From contig DBTH01000253.1 of the NCBI GenBank assembly GCA_002306945.1, forward strand, positions 1-7,288: DNA of 7,288 bases, in the 5' to 3' direction. A model generated the notes under the pieces. The model was given only the letters and a program-made list of their open reading frames with translations, was not told the origin of the DNA and made no database searches. The translations under genes and the position numbers were made by a program. Positions 1-7,171 of the stretch are shown here, in pieces. Source of the stretch: Methylacidiphilaceae bacterium UBA1321 (GTDB taxonomy: Bacteria > Verrucomicrobiota > Verrucomicrobiia > Methylacidiphilales > UBA1321). How positions within the stretch are numbered: the first letter of the stretch is position 1; each line of letters opens with the position of its first letter.

Positions 1-6
1 TGTCAC

Positions 7-144
7 ACCGATCCTTCGACAAGCTCAGTATGACGCGGAGTGAAGGTAATGTTTTCAGATAAGTGTGACCTCGCTCAAGAACTCCTCGATACCCTTAAAG
101 ATTGCCACCCCAGCCCGTTGTCCTGATCTTGTCGAAGGATCGGT
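7..144. repeat. Long-arm inverted repeat (REP/MITE-like)
   Basis: The arm at 7-28 (core CCGATCCTTCGACAAG) is the reverse complement of the arm at 123-144, 22 bp with one mismatch (C24 opposite T127). The two arms are separated by 94 bp. A second, shorter pair lies inside: GTCACAC at 2-8 against GTGTGAC at 63-69. The core CCTTCGACAAGCTCAG resembles a sequence that recurs as dispersed intergenic repeats in many environmental bacterial genomes; that is recalled knowledge, not searched here. The element sits downstream of the last gene of the leftward cluster, where such repeats are typical, and could fold as a long stem in a read-through transcript. No reading frame inside it looks like a transposase, so if it moves it would be non-autonomous. 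The left boundary may lie outside the window. Confidence 0.7.
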
Positions 145-265
145 TCAACTGCCCATCATCTGTTTCAATCGCTCCCGGAATTGCCAAACCTCTGGAGCCT
201 TACGGCAGAGCCGGTTGATTACCTTTTGGATTTATACTTCCTGAGTTCCTGATAAATCCTCCCTC

Positions 266-2095
266 TCAGGCTTCCCCGCATTCCTCGCGGATATTTTCCA
301 GTTCTTCCCAGCGGGCGTAACCCTGCTGGATGTTTTTCTGGATCGTAGCGAGTTCTTCCTTGAGCACGGCCACCTGTTCGGGTGAATTCTGATAAAGTGA
401 GGGATCCCAGAGCTTGGCCGAAACCGCTGTTTGCTCCGCTTCAAGTTTCTCGATTTTGGCGGGCATTTCCTCCAGTTCGCGGCGCTCGCGATTGAGGAAT
501 TTCCGGGGACGGTTGTTCTTGCCCTTGTTTTTTTCGGCAGGGCTGGATGGCGCTTGCGGCTGGCGTACTGGCGCGGACGCTTCAATCACCGGACGGAGGC
601 TGTCGCGTTGACGCACCCAATCCTCGTAACCACCGACGTATTCGAGCACGCGCCCTTCGCCTTCAAAGACGAGCGTGCTGGTCACGACTTCATCGAGGAA
701 GGCGCGGTCATGGGAAACGAGCAGGAGCGTGCCGGAATATTCGACGAGCAAATCTTCCAGCAGTTCGAGCGTCTCCGCGTCGAGGTCGTTGGTCGGCTCA
801 TCGAGGACGAGCACATTGGCTGGTTGGAGAAAAAGCCGGGCGAGAAGCAGCCGGTTGCGTTCACCGCCCGAGAGCATCTTCGCCTGCATGCGGATGCGAT
901 CCGGCGCGAAAAGAAAATCCTGCAAATAGCTGTGAATATGCCGTGCGCGGCCCTGGAAGTTGACCGTCTCAGCATCGCCCGCTACGTTTTGAGCAACGGT
1001 CTTTTCGTCGTTGATCTGATCGCGCAATTGGTCGAGGTAAACGACATCGAGATTAGTGCCGAGCTTGACGGTGCCTTTCTCCGGCTCCAGTTTTCCGAGC
1101 AGCAGCTTGAGCAGTGTCGTCTTACCGCTGCCGTTGGGGCCGATGATGCCGACCTTATCGCCGCGCCAAATCGTCGCCGTGAGGCTGGAAATAATCGGCG
1201 CTCCGCCGTAACTGAAAGTGACATCCTTGGCTTCAACGACCTTTTGGCCGGAAGTCTTTCCCTCCTGCAATTCGATACGGGCCGAGCCTTCGCGTTCGCG
1301 GCGGCTGCTGCGTTCCATCCGCAACGCCTTGAGGGCGCGGACGCGGCCTTCGTTGCGCGTGCGGCGGGCTTTGATTCCCTGGCGCAACCACGCCTCTTCC
1401 AGAGCGAGCTTCTTGTCAAAGAGCGCCCATTGCTTTTCCTCCGCTTCCAACGCAGCGGCCTTGCGGACGAGGAAGGTGTCGTAGTCACAGGCCCAACTGA
1501 CCAACTTACCGCGGTCAAGCTCAACTATGCGGGTGGCCAGCTTGCGGAGAAACGCCCGGTCGTGCGTGACGAAAAAGAGGGTCTGTTTTTTCTCCAGAAG
1601 AAATTGTTCCAGCCAGAGGATCGAATCGAGATCAAGGTGATTAGTCGGCTCGTCCAGCAATAAAACGTCGGGTTGGCCTGCCAACGCCTTGGCCAGCAGC
1701 ACGCGACGTTTCAATCCACCGGAAAGCGCTTCGAACTTGTCATCACGAGGAAGTTTCATCTCCTCGATGAGACCGTCGATCCGCATATCGCTTTCCCATT
1801 CCTCCTCGTGTCGGTCTGGGCGCAATCCCGAGTGAATCACCGATACAACCGTACCGAATACGTCCTGGGGAATCTCCTGTTGCAACCGCGTCATCACCGT
1901 TCCGGGCTGGCGGACGACATTACCTTCGTTGGGAACTTCCTCCCCGGTGACAATGCGCATCAGGCAGGTCTTACCCGCGCCGTTGCGGCCCAAGAGACAG
2001 ACCCGCTCCCCGGCATCGACCTGAAAATCGGCCTCATCGAGCAACGGTAACGCGCTATAGCGCAAAGTAATTTGTTGGAGCTGGAATAACGACAT
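266..2095 (-). CDS. uup: ABC-F family ATPase Uup
   Basis: This encodes a soluble, membrane-domain-free protein of 609 residues with two ATP-binding cassettes, close to the roughly 635 residues of E. coli Uup. Cassette 1 has Walker A GRNGAGKT (36-43), signature LSGGLKRR (124-131), Walker B LLLDEPTNHLD (145-155) and H-loop His178. The linker keeps the Uup/ABC-F hallmark IKARRTRNEGRVRALKA (241-257). Cassette 2 has Walker A GPNGSGKT (319-326), signature LSGGERNR (408-415), Walker B VLVLDEPTNDLD (428-439) and H-loop His462. A proline/lysine-rich spacer (about 505-530) leads to a C-terminal coiled coil (about 535-605) containing RRELEEMPAKIEKLEAEQ, the Uup C-terminal domain. Family members are linked to precise excision of transposons, branched DNA intermediates and ribosome function. 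I chose ATG 2095 because the cassette begins there (MSLFQLQQITLRY); the frame stays open 20 codons further upstream, but that extension overlaps the preceding gene and is not conserved-looking. Only a weak AGGA lies 3 nt before the start. The gene follows the methyltransferase fusion by 23 bp, so translation may be coupled. Confidence 0.95.
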   Translation of the reverse strand: MSLFQLQQITLRYSALPLLDEADFQVDAGERVCLLGRNGAGKTCLMRIVTGEEVPNEGNVVRQPGTVMTRLQQEIPQDVFGTVVSVIHSGLRPDRHEEEWESDMRIDGLIEEMKLPRDDKFEALSGGLKRRVLLAKALAGQPDVLLLDEPTNHLDLDSILWLEQFLLEKKQTLFFVTHDRAFLRKLATRIVELDRGKLVSWACDYDTFLVRKAAALEAEEKQWALFDKKLALEEAWLRQGIKARRTRNEGRVRALKALRMERSSRREREGSARIELQEGKTSGQKVVEAKDVTFSYGGAPIISSLTATIWRGDKVGIIGPNGSGKTTLLKLLLGKLEPEKGTVKLGTNLDVVYLDQLRDQINDEKTVAQNVAGDAETVNFQGRARHIHSYLQDFLFAPDRIRMQAKMLSGGERNRLLLARLFLQPANVLVLDEPTNDLDAETLELLEDLLVEYSGTLLLVSHDRAFLDEVVTSTLVFEGEGRVLEYVGGYEDWVRQRDSLRPVIEASAPVRQPQAPSSPAEKNKGKNNRPRKFLNRERRELEEMPAKIEKLEAEQTAVSAKLWDPSLYQNSPEQVAVLKEELATIQKNIQQGYARWEELENIREECGEA

Positions 2096-2118
2096 GAATC
2101 CTGAATCTCTTTCTAACC

Positions 2119-3573
2119 TTACATTTTGCCCGCAACCAGTGTCATACGCGGCCAATACCAGACGATTTTTCCGTCCTCCTGGCCAATACGATAGACTTCG
2201 CGGATATTCGTTGACGCGCGCGCGACCATTTCCTTGATTTTCTTTCGATTGGCCTCGGGCGTATTGGCCACTTCGAGATACCAGTCGATGTCGGGCATTT
2301 TCAACGTCTGGATATTACACTCGATCACGCGCAATCCGGCCTGTTCGCACCACTGTTTCCAATCGTGCGGACGATAAATCTGGATATGGCTCGGGTCACG
2401 CCATTTCTCGATTTCATTGAGCCACGCGCCTGCCTCTGGATGATCGTCGAGCATCACCGGATCAATCACCATGAGATGACCGTACATTTTGAGCACGCGG
2501 CCCGCCTCGCTGACAAATTTCCGCGGATCGCTGAAATGATGTGGTGCCACACGACACGTCACGAGATCGAACGAAGCGTCCGGGTACGGCAGACTCTCCG
2601 CCGGATGCTGCCTGAACGCGATCGTCAACCCGCGATCCTTGGCCAATTCCTTTGCCCGCTCCAACATCGCCTCAGTAATGTCGCTGGCCGTAACGTCGAG
2701 TCCAAGACCGGCCATGTACAGCGCGGTATGACCACCTCCGGTCGCCACGTCGAGAGCCTTGCGTCCCGAATGGAGATTGAGCGGCTTGAGGGCCGCCTCC
2801 ACATCCGAAACGTTGGCGAGAATATGATCCTTGCCGTAATGCTGGCTCTGCTTCGAAAACTGTTCGCGCGAAGCGGCCTGAATGCTGTCGAGCGGCTTGG
2901 GAATTTCCCCTGCCTTCAGCTTCGCATACCAGGCGCTCAGATAAACTTCTTCAGTCAGAAGCGAGGTCTGGCCGCTATAAAGGAAATTGCCGATCACTCC
3001 GTACAAGGCGTAATCCGCATAGGTCGGCTTGTCGCCCAGCAAAAACGGTGACTTCTCCAGAATCGCTTCAAATGGCGCGATCTTCTTGTGAAACTTCTGC
3101 GCCAACGATTCCACATCGCGCTTCCATTGTTCCAGGCAACCCGCGCCGAATTTACGTTCCTTGTGGCGGCGGAAAAGTCCGCGTTCCAGATCGGTCTTGA
3201 TCCAACCCTCGTAATAAGCGTCACCGACGCGGAACCCGGCGTCCTCGCATTCGTCCTCGATGTAGCGGGTCAATATCTCCTGCAACCCGGTGTTCTCCTT
3301 CGGAAAGAGATTCGTCCGGCCGATTTCGTCGATATGGCGGGCCACTTCCAGACCTTCCGCGCCCTGATCCCAAATCACTTCCTGCGAAAGCAAATCCTCA
3401 ATGACGGGCACCTGATAGCATTGTCCCTTGGTGAGCATGACCACGGGAGACGGTTCACAGATATTGAGATTGACCACCTCGTAGCCGATCCCGGCGTGAC
3501 GAAGCATCAACTCCACCGGAATGCAGAACGGGCTGTGCGGATATTGATAAAGGCGAATGCGTATATCGGACAT
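2119..3573 (-). CDS. GST-domain / class I SAM methyltransferase fusion
   Basis: This 484-residue protein joins two folds. Residues 1-85 look like a glutathione S-transferase N-terminal thioredoxin fold: RLYQYPHSPFC with S14-P15-F16-C17 at the active-site turn, and QVPVIED with the expected cis-proline at P56. Residues about 95-225 are the helical GST C-terminal domain, with the conserved LLGDKPTYADYALYG (178-192) and the helix-capping Asp187. From about 245 a UbiE/MenG-like SAM-dependent methyltransferase follows: motif I LDVATGGGHTA (274-284), the acidic ribose-binding end of strand 2 at D298, AESLPYPDASFDLVTC (325-340) as motif II, and GRVLKMYGHLMVID (358-371) as motif III. The methyl acceptor cannot be named. 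The GST half might bind a glutathione conjugate or be a binding module; whether it is catalytic is unknown. The start is supported by AGGAG seven bases upstream. There is no signal peptide or membrane segment, so it is probably cytosolic. The frame is unbroken across the domain junction, so the fusion is in the gene and not produced by a frameshift. Confidence 0.85.
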   Translation of the reverse strand: MSDIRIRLYQYPHSPFCIPVELMLRHAGIGYEVVNLNICEPSPVVMLTKGQCYQVPVIEDLLSQEVIWDQGAEGLEVARHIDEIGRTNLFPKENTGLQEILTRYIEDECEDAGFRVGDAYYEGWIKTDLERGLFRRHKERKFGAGCLEQWKRDVESLAQKFHKKIAPFEAILEKSPFLLGDKPTYADYALYGVIGNFLYSGQTSLLTEEVYLSAWYAKLKAGEIPKPLDSIQAASREQFSKQSQHYGKDHILANVSDVEAALKPLNLHSGRKALDVATGGGHTALYMAGLGLDVTASDITEAMLERAKELAKDRGLTIAFRQHPAESLPYPDASFDLVTCRVAPHHFSDPRKFVSEAGRVLKMYGHLMVIDPVMLDDHPEAGAWLNEIEKWRDPSHIQIYRPHDWKQWCEQAGLRVIECNIQTLKMPDIDWYLEVANTPEANRKKIKEMVARASTNIREVYRIGQEDGKIVWYWPRMTLVAGKM

Positions 3574-3580
3574 ATTTCGG

Positions 3581-3585
3581 CTCCT
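3581..3585 (-). promoter_or_regulatory. Ribosome binding site of the GST-methyltransferase gene
   Basis: On the minus strand AGGAG is followed by seven bases and then ATG at 3573-3571. This is the only strong Shine-Dalgarno match among the five genes, and it fixes the start of the fusion protein. Confidence 0.7.
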
Positions 3586-3700
3586 GTTTTATTGACGCGC
3601 GGACTTGAGTCAGCAAACGCGCCACGGCTACGAGTTCAACAACGAACCTGTGTTGCAGTTCCGGCCTCCGTCACCGGTTTCACGACCTGTGCCGCCACAG

Positions 3701-4693
3701 TCACGGATTCGGCTGAAAAACGATCTTGCCGCCACGGGAACTCTGCTGCGCATGTTCCAGCGCCTGCTTGAATTCGGTCAGCGGATAACGTTTTTCAATC
3801 GGCAACCGGAACGCTCCCTTGCGGGCCAGCGCACCGAGTTCCTCCCAGAGGGTCAACACCTGTTCGCGGGAAGCCTTCTTGTACCAGCGGGTCACCCAGA
3901 AGCCGCGCAACTGAATATCCTTGAAAATCAACAGACCGGTGCCGAGGCGAATGGGCTGTTTGCTCATACCGCCGTAAGTCACCATGATGCCGCCTTGAGC
4001 GAGGGTGAAAGTGAGGCGGAACGCGCTGTCGCCGCCAACGGTATTCAACGCCAGCTTGATCGGAGCGCCGCCGGTGACTTCCTTGAGCTTGTGGCGGAGC
4101 GTGTCGTCATCGAGCAAGACATGATCGGCCCCCAACGCCTTGAGTTCGGCAATCAGTTCCTCGCGGCGAACCAGATTGATCGTCTTGAGACCGCGCGCCT
4201 TGGCGATTTCAATCACGGAGCGACCGACGCCCGAATTGGCCGCATTCTGGATGACAAAATCACCGGGCTTGAGATCGACAAATTCTGTCAGCATCAACCG
4301 GGCCGTGGCGGGATTGACACTCAACACGGCCGCCTGTTCGACGCTCAACCCTTCCGGAAAAGGCAACACCTTATCGGCATCGGCCACAACCTGTTGCCTC
4401 CAGGCCCCGAGAGCGGGCGGGGGTTCGACCAACTGGCCGACCTTCAAATCCTTCACGGCAGAACCGATTTCGACGACGACGCCGACCGCTTCGCGACCAC
4501 CGACAGCGGGCAGCTCCGGCAACTGCGCATACGTGCCTTCGAGCGTATTGATGTCGCTCGGATTGATCGGGGCGAGTTTGATTTCGATGCGAACCTGTTT
4601 CTCGCCGACGGCGGGAAGCGTCTGTTCTTCGTTGTAGGCAACTTCCTGCGGTTTTCCGTGCCTGGAATAGGAAACAGTCAATGTCGTGCTCAT
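3701..4693 (-). CDS. MECR/ETR1-like NADPH-dependent 2-enoyl thioester reductase (MDR family)
   Basis: This 330-residue protein belongs to the zinc-free medium-chain dehydrogenase/reductase superfamily and matches the mitochondrial trans-2-enoyl-CoA/ACP reductase (MECR/Etr1) pattern throughout. The catalytic-domain motif INPSDINTLEGTY (43-55) ends in Tyr55, at the position of the proposed catalytic tyrosine in MECR, and is followed by LPELPAVGGREAVG (58-71). The nucleotide-binding domain has VIQNAANSGVGRSVIEIA (147-164) and INLVRRE (172-178), with Arg176/Arg177 placed to hold the NADPH 2'-phosphate. Then come LALNTVGG (214-221), MVTYGGMSKQP (237-247) and LIFKDIQLRGFW (255-266), all MECR hallmarks. 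No structural or catalytic zinc ligands are seen. The expected reaction is reduction of trans-2-enoyl-CoA or -ACP to the saturated acyl thioester, as in type II fatty acid synthesis; a quinone reductase or generic oxidoreductase role is the alternative. The start codon is the first in-frame ATG consistent with the domain; no clear Shine-Dalgarno precedes it. A 5-bp stem with a 4-base loop (3687-3700) directly follows the stop but lacks a T-run. Confidence 0.88.
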   Translation of the reverse strand: MSTTLTVSYSRHGKPQEVAYNEEQTLPAVGEKQVRIEIKLAPINPSDINTLEGTYAQLPELPAVGGREAVGVVVEIGSAVKDLKVGQLVEPPPALGAWRQQVVADADKVLPFPEGLSVEQAAVLSVNPATARLMLTEFVDLKPGDFVIQNAANSGVGRSVIEIAKARGLKTINLVRREELIAELKALGADHVLLDDDTLRHKLKEVTGGAPIKLALNTVGGDSAFRLTFTLAQGGIMVTYGGMSKQPIRLGTGLLIFKDIQLRGFWVTRWYKKASREQVLTLWEELGALARKGAFRLPIEKRYPLTEFKQALEHAQQSSRGGKIVFQPNP

Positions 4694-4790
4694 AGAATAA
4701 AAGGGGTTAAAGTTTCAAAATCATAGTTTGGAGCAGAAGTGGTCGAAATCAAGAAGGATGCGGAATATTTCGCCCGTCACATTCACTTTT

Positions 4791-5330
4791 CTACTCCATC
4801 ACCCGCACGCTCTTGATGCCGCGGTAAAGGCCGTTGTAGTCGAGACCGTACCCGATCACAAATTCGTCCGCGATGTCGAACCCCACCCATCGGGGCCGCA
4901 CCGCGCAGGTTCGGCGTTTCCTTTTGCGCAGGAAAACACAAATCTCGACGCGTTTCGCACCCAGGATCAGCAACCGCTTCCGTACTTCGGCCAAAGTCAG
5001 CCCCGTATCCAGAACATCGTCGATGAGGACCACTTCGCGCTCGGCGAAATCGCCCTGAATTTCGCTCAAGCCCAGAATCTTGCCCGTCGACGCCTTGCCC
5101 GAATAACTCCTTACCGAAGCGCAACGCACTTCGTAGGAGGCAGGCAGCGTGCGCAACAGATCCGCCAGAAAAAACAACGCCCCGTTCATCAAGCCAAGCA
5201 ACACCGGATTGCGCCCTTTATAATGGCTTCGTATCCTGGCTCCCAGTTCCCGCACGCGACGTTGAATCGCCGATGAGGCTATCAGGGTGCGGCCACGTGG
5301 AATCGGGGAAAAAGTTTTCTTTGTGCTCAT
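4791..5330 (-). CDS. hpt: Hypoxanthine (guanine) phosphoribosyltransferase
   Basis: This 179-residue protein has the usual length and motif order of bacterial hypoxanthine phosphoribosyltransferase, the purine-salvage enzyme that makes IMP (often also GMP) from the free base and PRPP in the cytosol. The pyrophosphate-binding loop region is LLGLMNGALFFLADLL (44-59). The flexible catalytic loop carries the Ser-Tyr pair at 75-76. The PRPP-binding signature VVLIDDVLDTGLT (100-112) includes the acidic pair D104/D105 and Asp108 at the position of the catalytic base. The purine pocket and metal site are VGFDIADEFVIGYGLDY (149-165), with Asp164 matching the conserved metal ligand. In the usual LKG turn, this protein has MNG (48-50), a substitution seen in other bacterial members. 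The ATG at 5330 is the first start after an in-frame TGA 12 bases upstream, so the N-terminus cannot be longer. No Shine-Dalgarno is evident. It is the first gene of the leftward cluster and has a candidate promoter about 25-55 bp upstream. Confidence 0.93.
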   Translation of the reverse strand: MSTKKTFSPIPRGRTLIASSAIQRRVRELGARIRSHYKGRNPVLLGLMNGALFFLADLLRTLPASYEVRCASVRSYSGKASTGKILGLSEIQGDFAEREVVLIDDVLDTGLTLAEVRKRLLILGAKRVEICVFLRKRKRRTCAVRPRWVGFDIADEFVIGYGLDYNGLYRGIKSVRVME

Positions 5331-5355
5331 GAAAGATAATCAGATAGGGAAACGA

Positions 5356-5385
5356 ATCATCCCGTTGAAACGCTCCCGGCGTCAA
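5356..5385 (-). promoter_or_regulatory. Candidate sigma70-type promoter for hpt
   Basis: On the minus strand TTGACG (5385-5380, five of six matches to TTGACA) is followed after 18 bp by GATGAT (5361-5356, four of six matches to TATAAT). Transcription would begin near 5349, giving a leader of about 20 bases before the hpt ATG. The match is moderate and could arise by chance. Confidence 0.3.
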
Positions 5386-5520
5386 TCCCGCAGTTGAATA
5401 TTTCAGCAATATCCCGGTTGCCACCAGAGAATCGTACGCGATCCGCAACCTTTCGTCTTGCAGCGTGTTTCTATTTTTGCAAGTAGACCACCGACAGATG
5501 CGTGGTATTTTTGAAAACGT

Positions 5521-7149
5521 ATGCCGAACCAGCCGATAAACTCTTCGCCGCTGCTGGATTTTCATCCCGAGCATGTGCGACGGGTACTGTGTGTATTTCC
5601 GCGCTACAGCAGTTCCTTCGGCACGTTCAATCACGCCTTTCCGCTGATGGGCGACGTGAAAGCCTTCATGCCGCCGCAGGGCATTCTCCTCATCGCCGCC
5701 CTGCTCCCTGGCGAATGGGAAGTGAAGTTCGTCGATGAAAACGTACGACCTGTTTCCCGTCAGGAATTCGACTGGGCCGACGCCGTGTTCACCTCCGGCA
5801 TGCACATCCAGCGCGACAAAATCCACGACATCTGTCACCGCGCCCACATGGCGGGAAAACTCGTCGCTCTGGGTGGACCCTCCGTTTCCTCCATGCCGGA
5901 ATATTATCCCGACATCGACATCTTGCATTGCGGCGAAGCCGGCGACAGCACCCGCCAACTCTTCGAATACGTCGACAACACCACGCAACGCCCCGCTCAG
6001 CAAATCGTTCTCCATACCACCGAACGCCTCAACCTGGCACTCTTCCCCTCCCCGGCCTACGACCTGATCGACATCTCGCAGTATCTCCTCGGCAGCGTTC
6101 AATTCTCCAGCGGCTGCCCTTTCACCTGCGAGTTCTGCGACATTCCCGCGCTCTACGGACGCAATCCCCGACTCAAAACACCGGAGCAGATCATACGCGA
6201 GCTCGACCAACTCGCCGACGGCGGAGCCGTCTCGGTCTATTTCGTCGACGACAATTTCATCGGCAACCCCAAGGCCGCGCTGGAACTGCTTCCCCCTCTC
6301 ATCGAATGGCAGAAGCGGCGCGATTACCAGGTGCGTCTCTCGTGCGAGGCAACGCTCAACATCTCCTCGCACACCGAAATCCTCAAGCTCATGCAGGAGG
6401 CGTTTTTCACCAACATCTTTTGTGGAATCGAAACACCCGAAACCGGCGCGCTCAAGGCGATTAAGAAGGGACAGAACCTCCGCACCCCGATTCTTGAAGC
6501 CGTCGACACGCTCAACCGTTACGGCATGGAGGTCGCCTCGGGAATCATCATGGGATTCGACACCGACACAGACGAAACGCCTCAGGCGATCATCGATTTC
6601 GCCGAACAATCCCATATTCCGATTCTCACCGTCAATATTCTCTACGCCCTGCCGCACACCCCGCTTTACGACCGTTTGGAGAAGACCGGGCGCTTATTGA
6701 AATCCACGGAGAACCGCGATTCCAATATCGATTTTTTGATTCCATACGAACAGGTCGAGACGCGCTGGAAGACGGTCATCGCCACCGTCTACGAGCCGCG
6801 CAAGCTCTATTCGCGCTACCTCTACAATTGCAAGCATACCTACGTCCATCGCACCGGCCCGCGCCATCCCCTCCGGCAATTGACCGGACGCAACATCAAA
6901 CGCGGACTCAAAATCCTCGGACGCATCCTCTGGCGCATCGGCTTTCAGACCGACTACCGGAAGGAATTCTGGAAGATGACCTGGTCGCAGTTGAAACACG
7001 GCAACATCGAAAACATCTTTCAAGTCGCCATGGTGGCCCATCACCTCGTCACCTACGCCCGCGAATGCGTCGGTGGACGCATGCAAGCCTCCAATTACAC
7101 CGAACGTTCCCGACGCGAGACCCGTGAGGCTGCCGCCACCTTCAAGTAA
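5521..7149 (+). CDS. B12-binding radical SAM protein, DUF4070 type (HpnP-like)
   Basis: This 542-residue protein has a cobalamin-binding Rossmann-like domain (about 20-150) with RVLCVFPRYSSSFGTFNHAF (21-40), FMPPQGILLIAALLP (49-63) and FVDENVRP (70-77). A radical SAM domain follows (about 185-390): FSSGCPFTCEFC holds the cluster ligands C199, C203 and C206, and VYFVDDNFIGNP (239-250), CEATLNI (275-281), FCGIETP (300-306) and GIIMGFDTDT (341-350) are further motifs. The remainder (about 395-535) fits the DUF4070 C-terminal region, ending with the basic, polar tail. The B12 domain lacks the DxHxxG motif, so cobalamin would not be His-ligated. The whole arrangement is that of the family that includes the hopanoid C-2 methylase HpnP; members usually methylate unactivated carbons, but the substrate here is not determined, and no hopanoid gene is visible nearby. 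The start is constrained: an in-frame TGA at 5512-5514 lies just upstream of ATG 5521. No Shine-Dalgarno is apparent. A GTG at codon 19, nearer the domain edge, is a possible alternative start. It is transcribed divergently from hpt. Confidence 0.9.
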   Translation: MPNQPINSSPLLDFHPEHVRRVLCVFPRYSSSFGTFNHAFPLMGDVKAFMPPQGILLIAALLPGEWEVKFVDENVRPVSRQEFDWADAVFTSGMHIQRDKIHDICHRAHMAGKLVALGGPSVSSMPEYYPDIDILHCGEAGDSTRQLFEYVDNTTQRPAQQIVLHTTERLNLALFPSPAYDLIDISQYLLGSVQFSSGCPFTCEFCDIPALYGRNPRLKTPEQIIRELDQLADGGAVSVYFVDDNFIGNPKAALELLPPLIEWQKRRDYQVRLSCEATLNISSHTEILKLMQEAFFTNIFCGIETPETGALKAIKKGQNLRTPILEAVDTLNRYGMEVASGIIMGFDTDTDETPQAIIDFAEQSHIPILTVNILYALPHTPLYDRLEKTGRLLKSTENRDSNIDFLIPYEQVETRWKTVIATVYEPRKLYSRYLYNCKHTYVHRTGPRHPLRQLTGRNIKRGLKILGRILWRIGFQTDYRKEFWKMTWSQLKHGNIENIFQVAMVAHHLVTYARECVGGRMQASNYTERSRRETREAAATFK

Positions 7150-7171
7150 AAGACAAAAGGCACTTTAGACG

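Noticed and set aside
240..270. Possible terminator hairpin for uup (CCTGAG with CTCAGG)
   Set aside because: The arms are only 6 bp with a 19-base loop, they overlap the uup stop codon, and no T-run follows on the minus strand.
431..1663. 410-codon open frame on the plus strand
   Set aside because: It lies wholly antisense to uup, has no recognisable domain, and its composition fits a shadow frame.
2096..2155. 20-codon upstream extension of uup
   Set aside because: It overlaps the end of the preceding gene, and the ATP-binding cassette begins normally at the ATG at 2095.
3687..3700. 5-bp stem with 4-base loop after the enoyl reductase stop
   Set aside because: The stem is short and no T-run follows, so an intrinsic terminator is not supported.
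3605..4726. 373-codon open frame on the plus strand
   Set aside because: It is antisense to the enoyl reductase, whose motifs are continuous and in the expected order.
5457..5483. CTTGCA / TGCAAG inverted repeat upstream of the radical SAM gene
   Set aside because: The 6-bp arms with a 15-base loop are expected by chance, and no promoter boxes are placed sensibly around them.
5218..6657. 479-codon open frame on the minus strand
   Set aside because: Most of it is antisense to the well-supported radical SAM gene, its end overlaps hpt in another frame, and its composition (runs of Val, Glu, Asp, Arg) is typical of the reverse of GC-rich codons. Only the short gap segment is kept as a separate observation.
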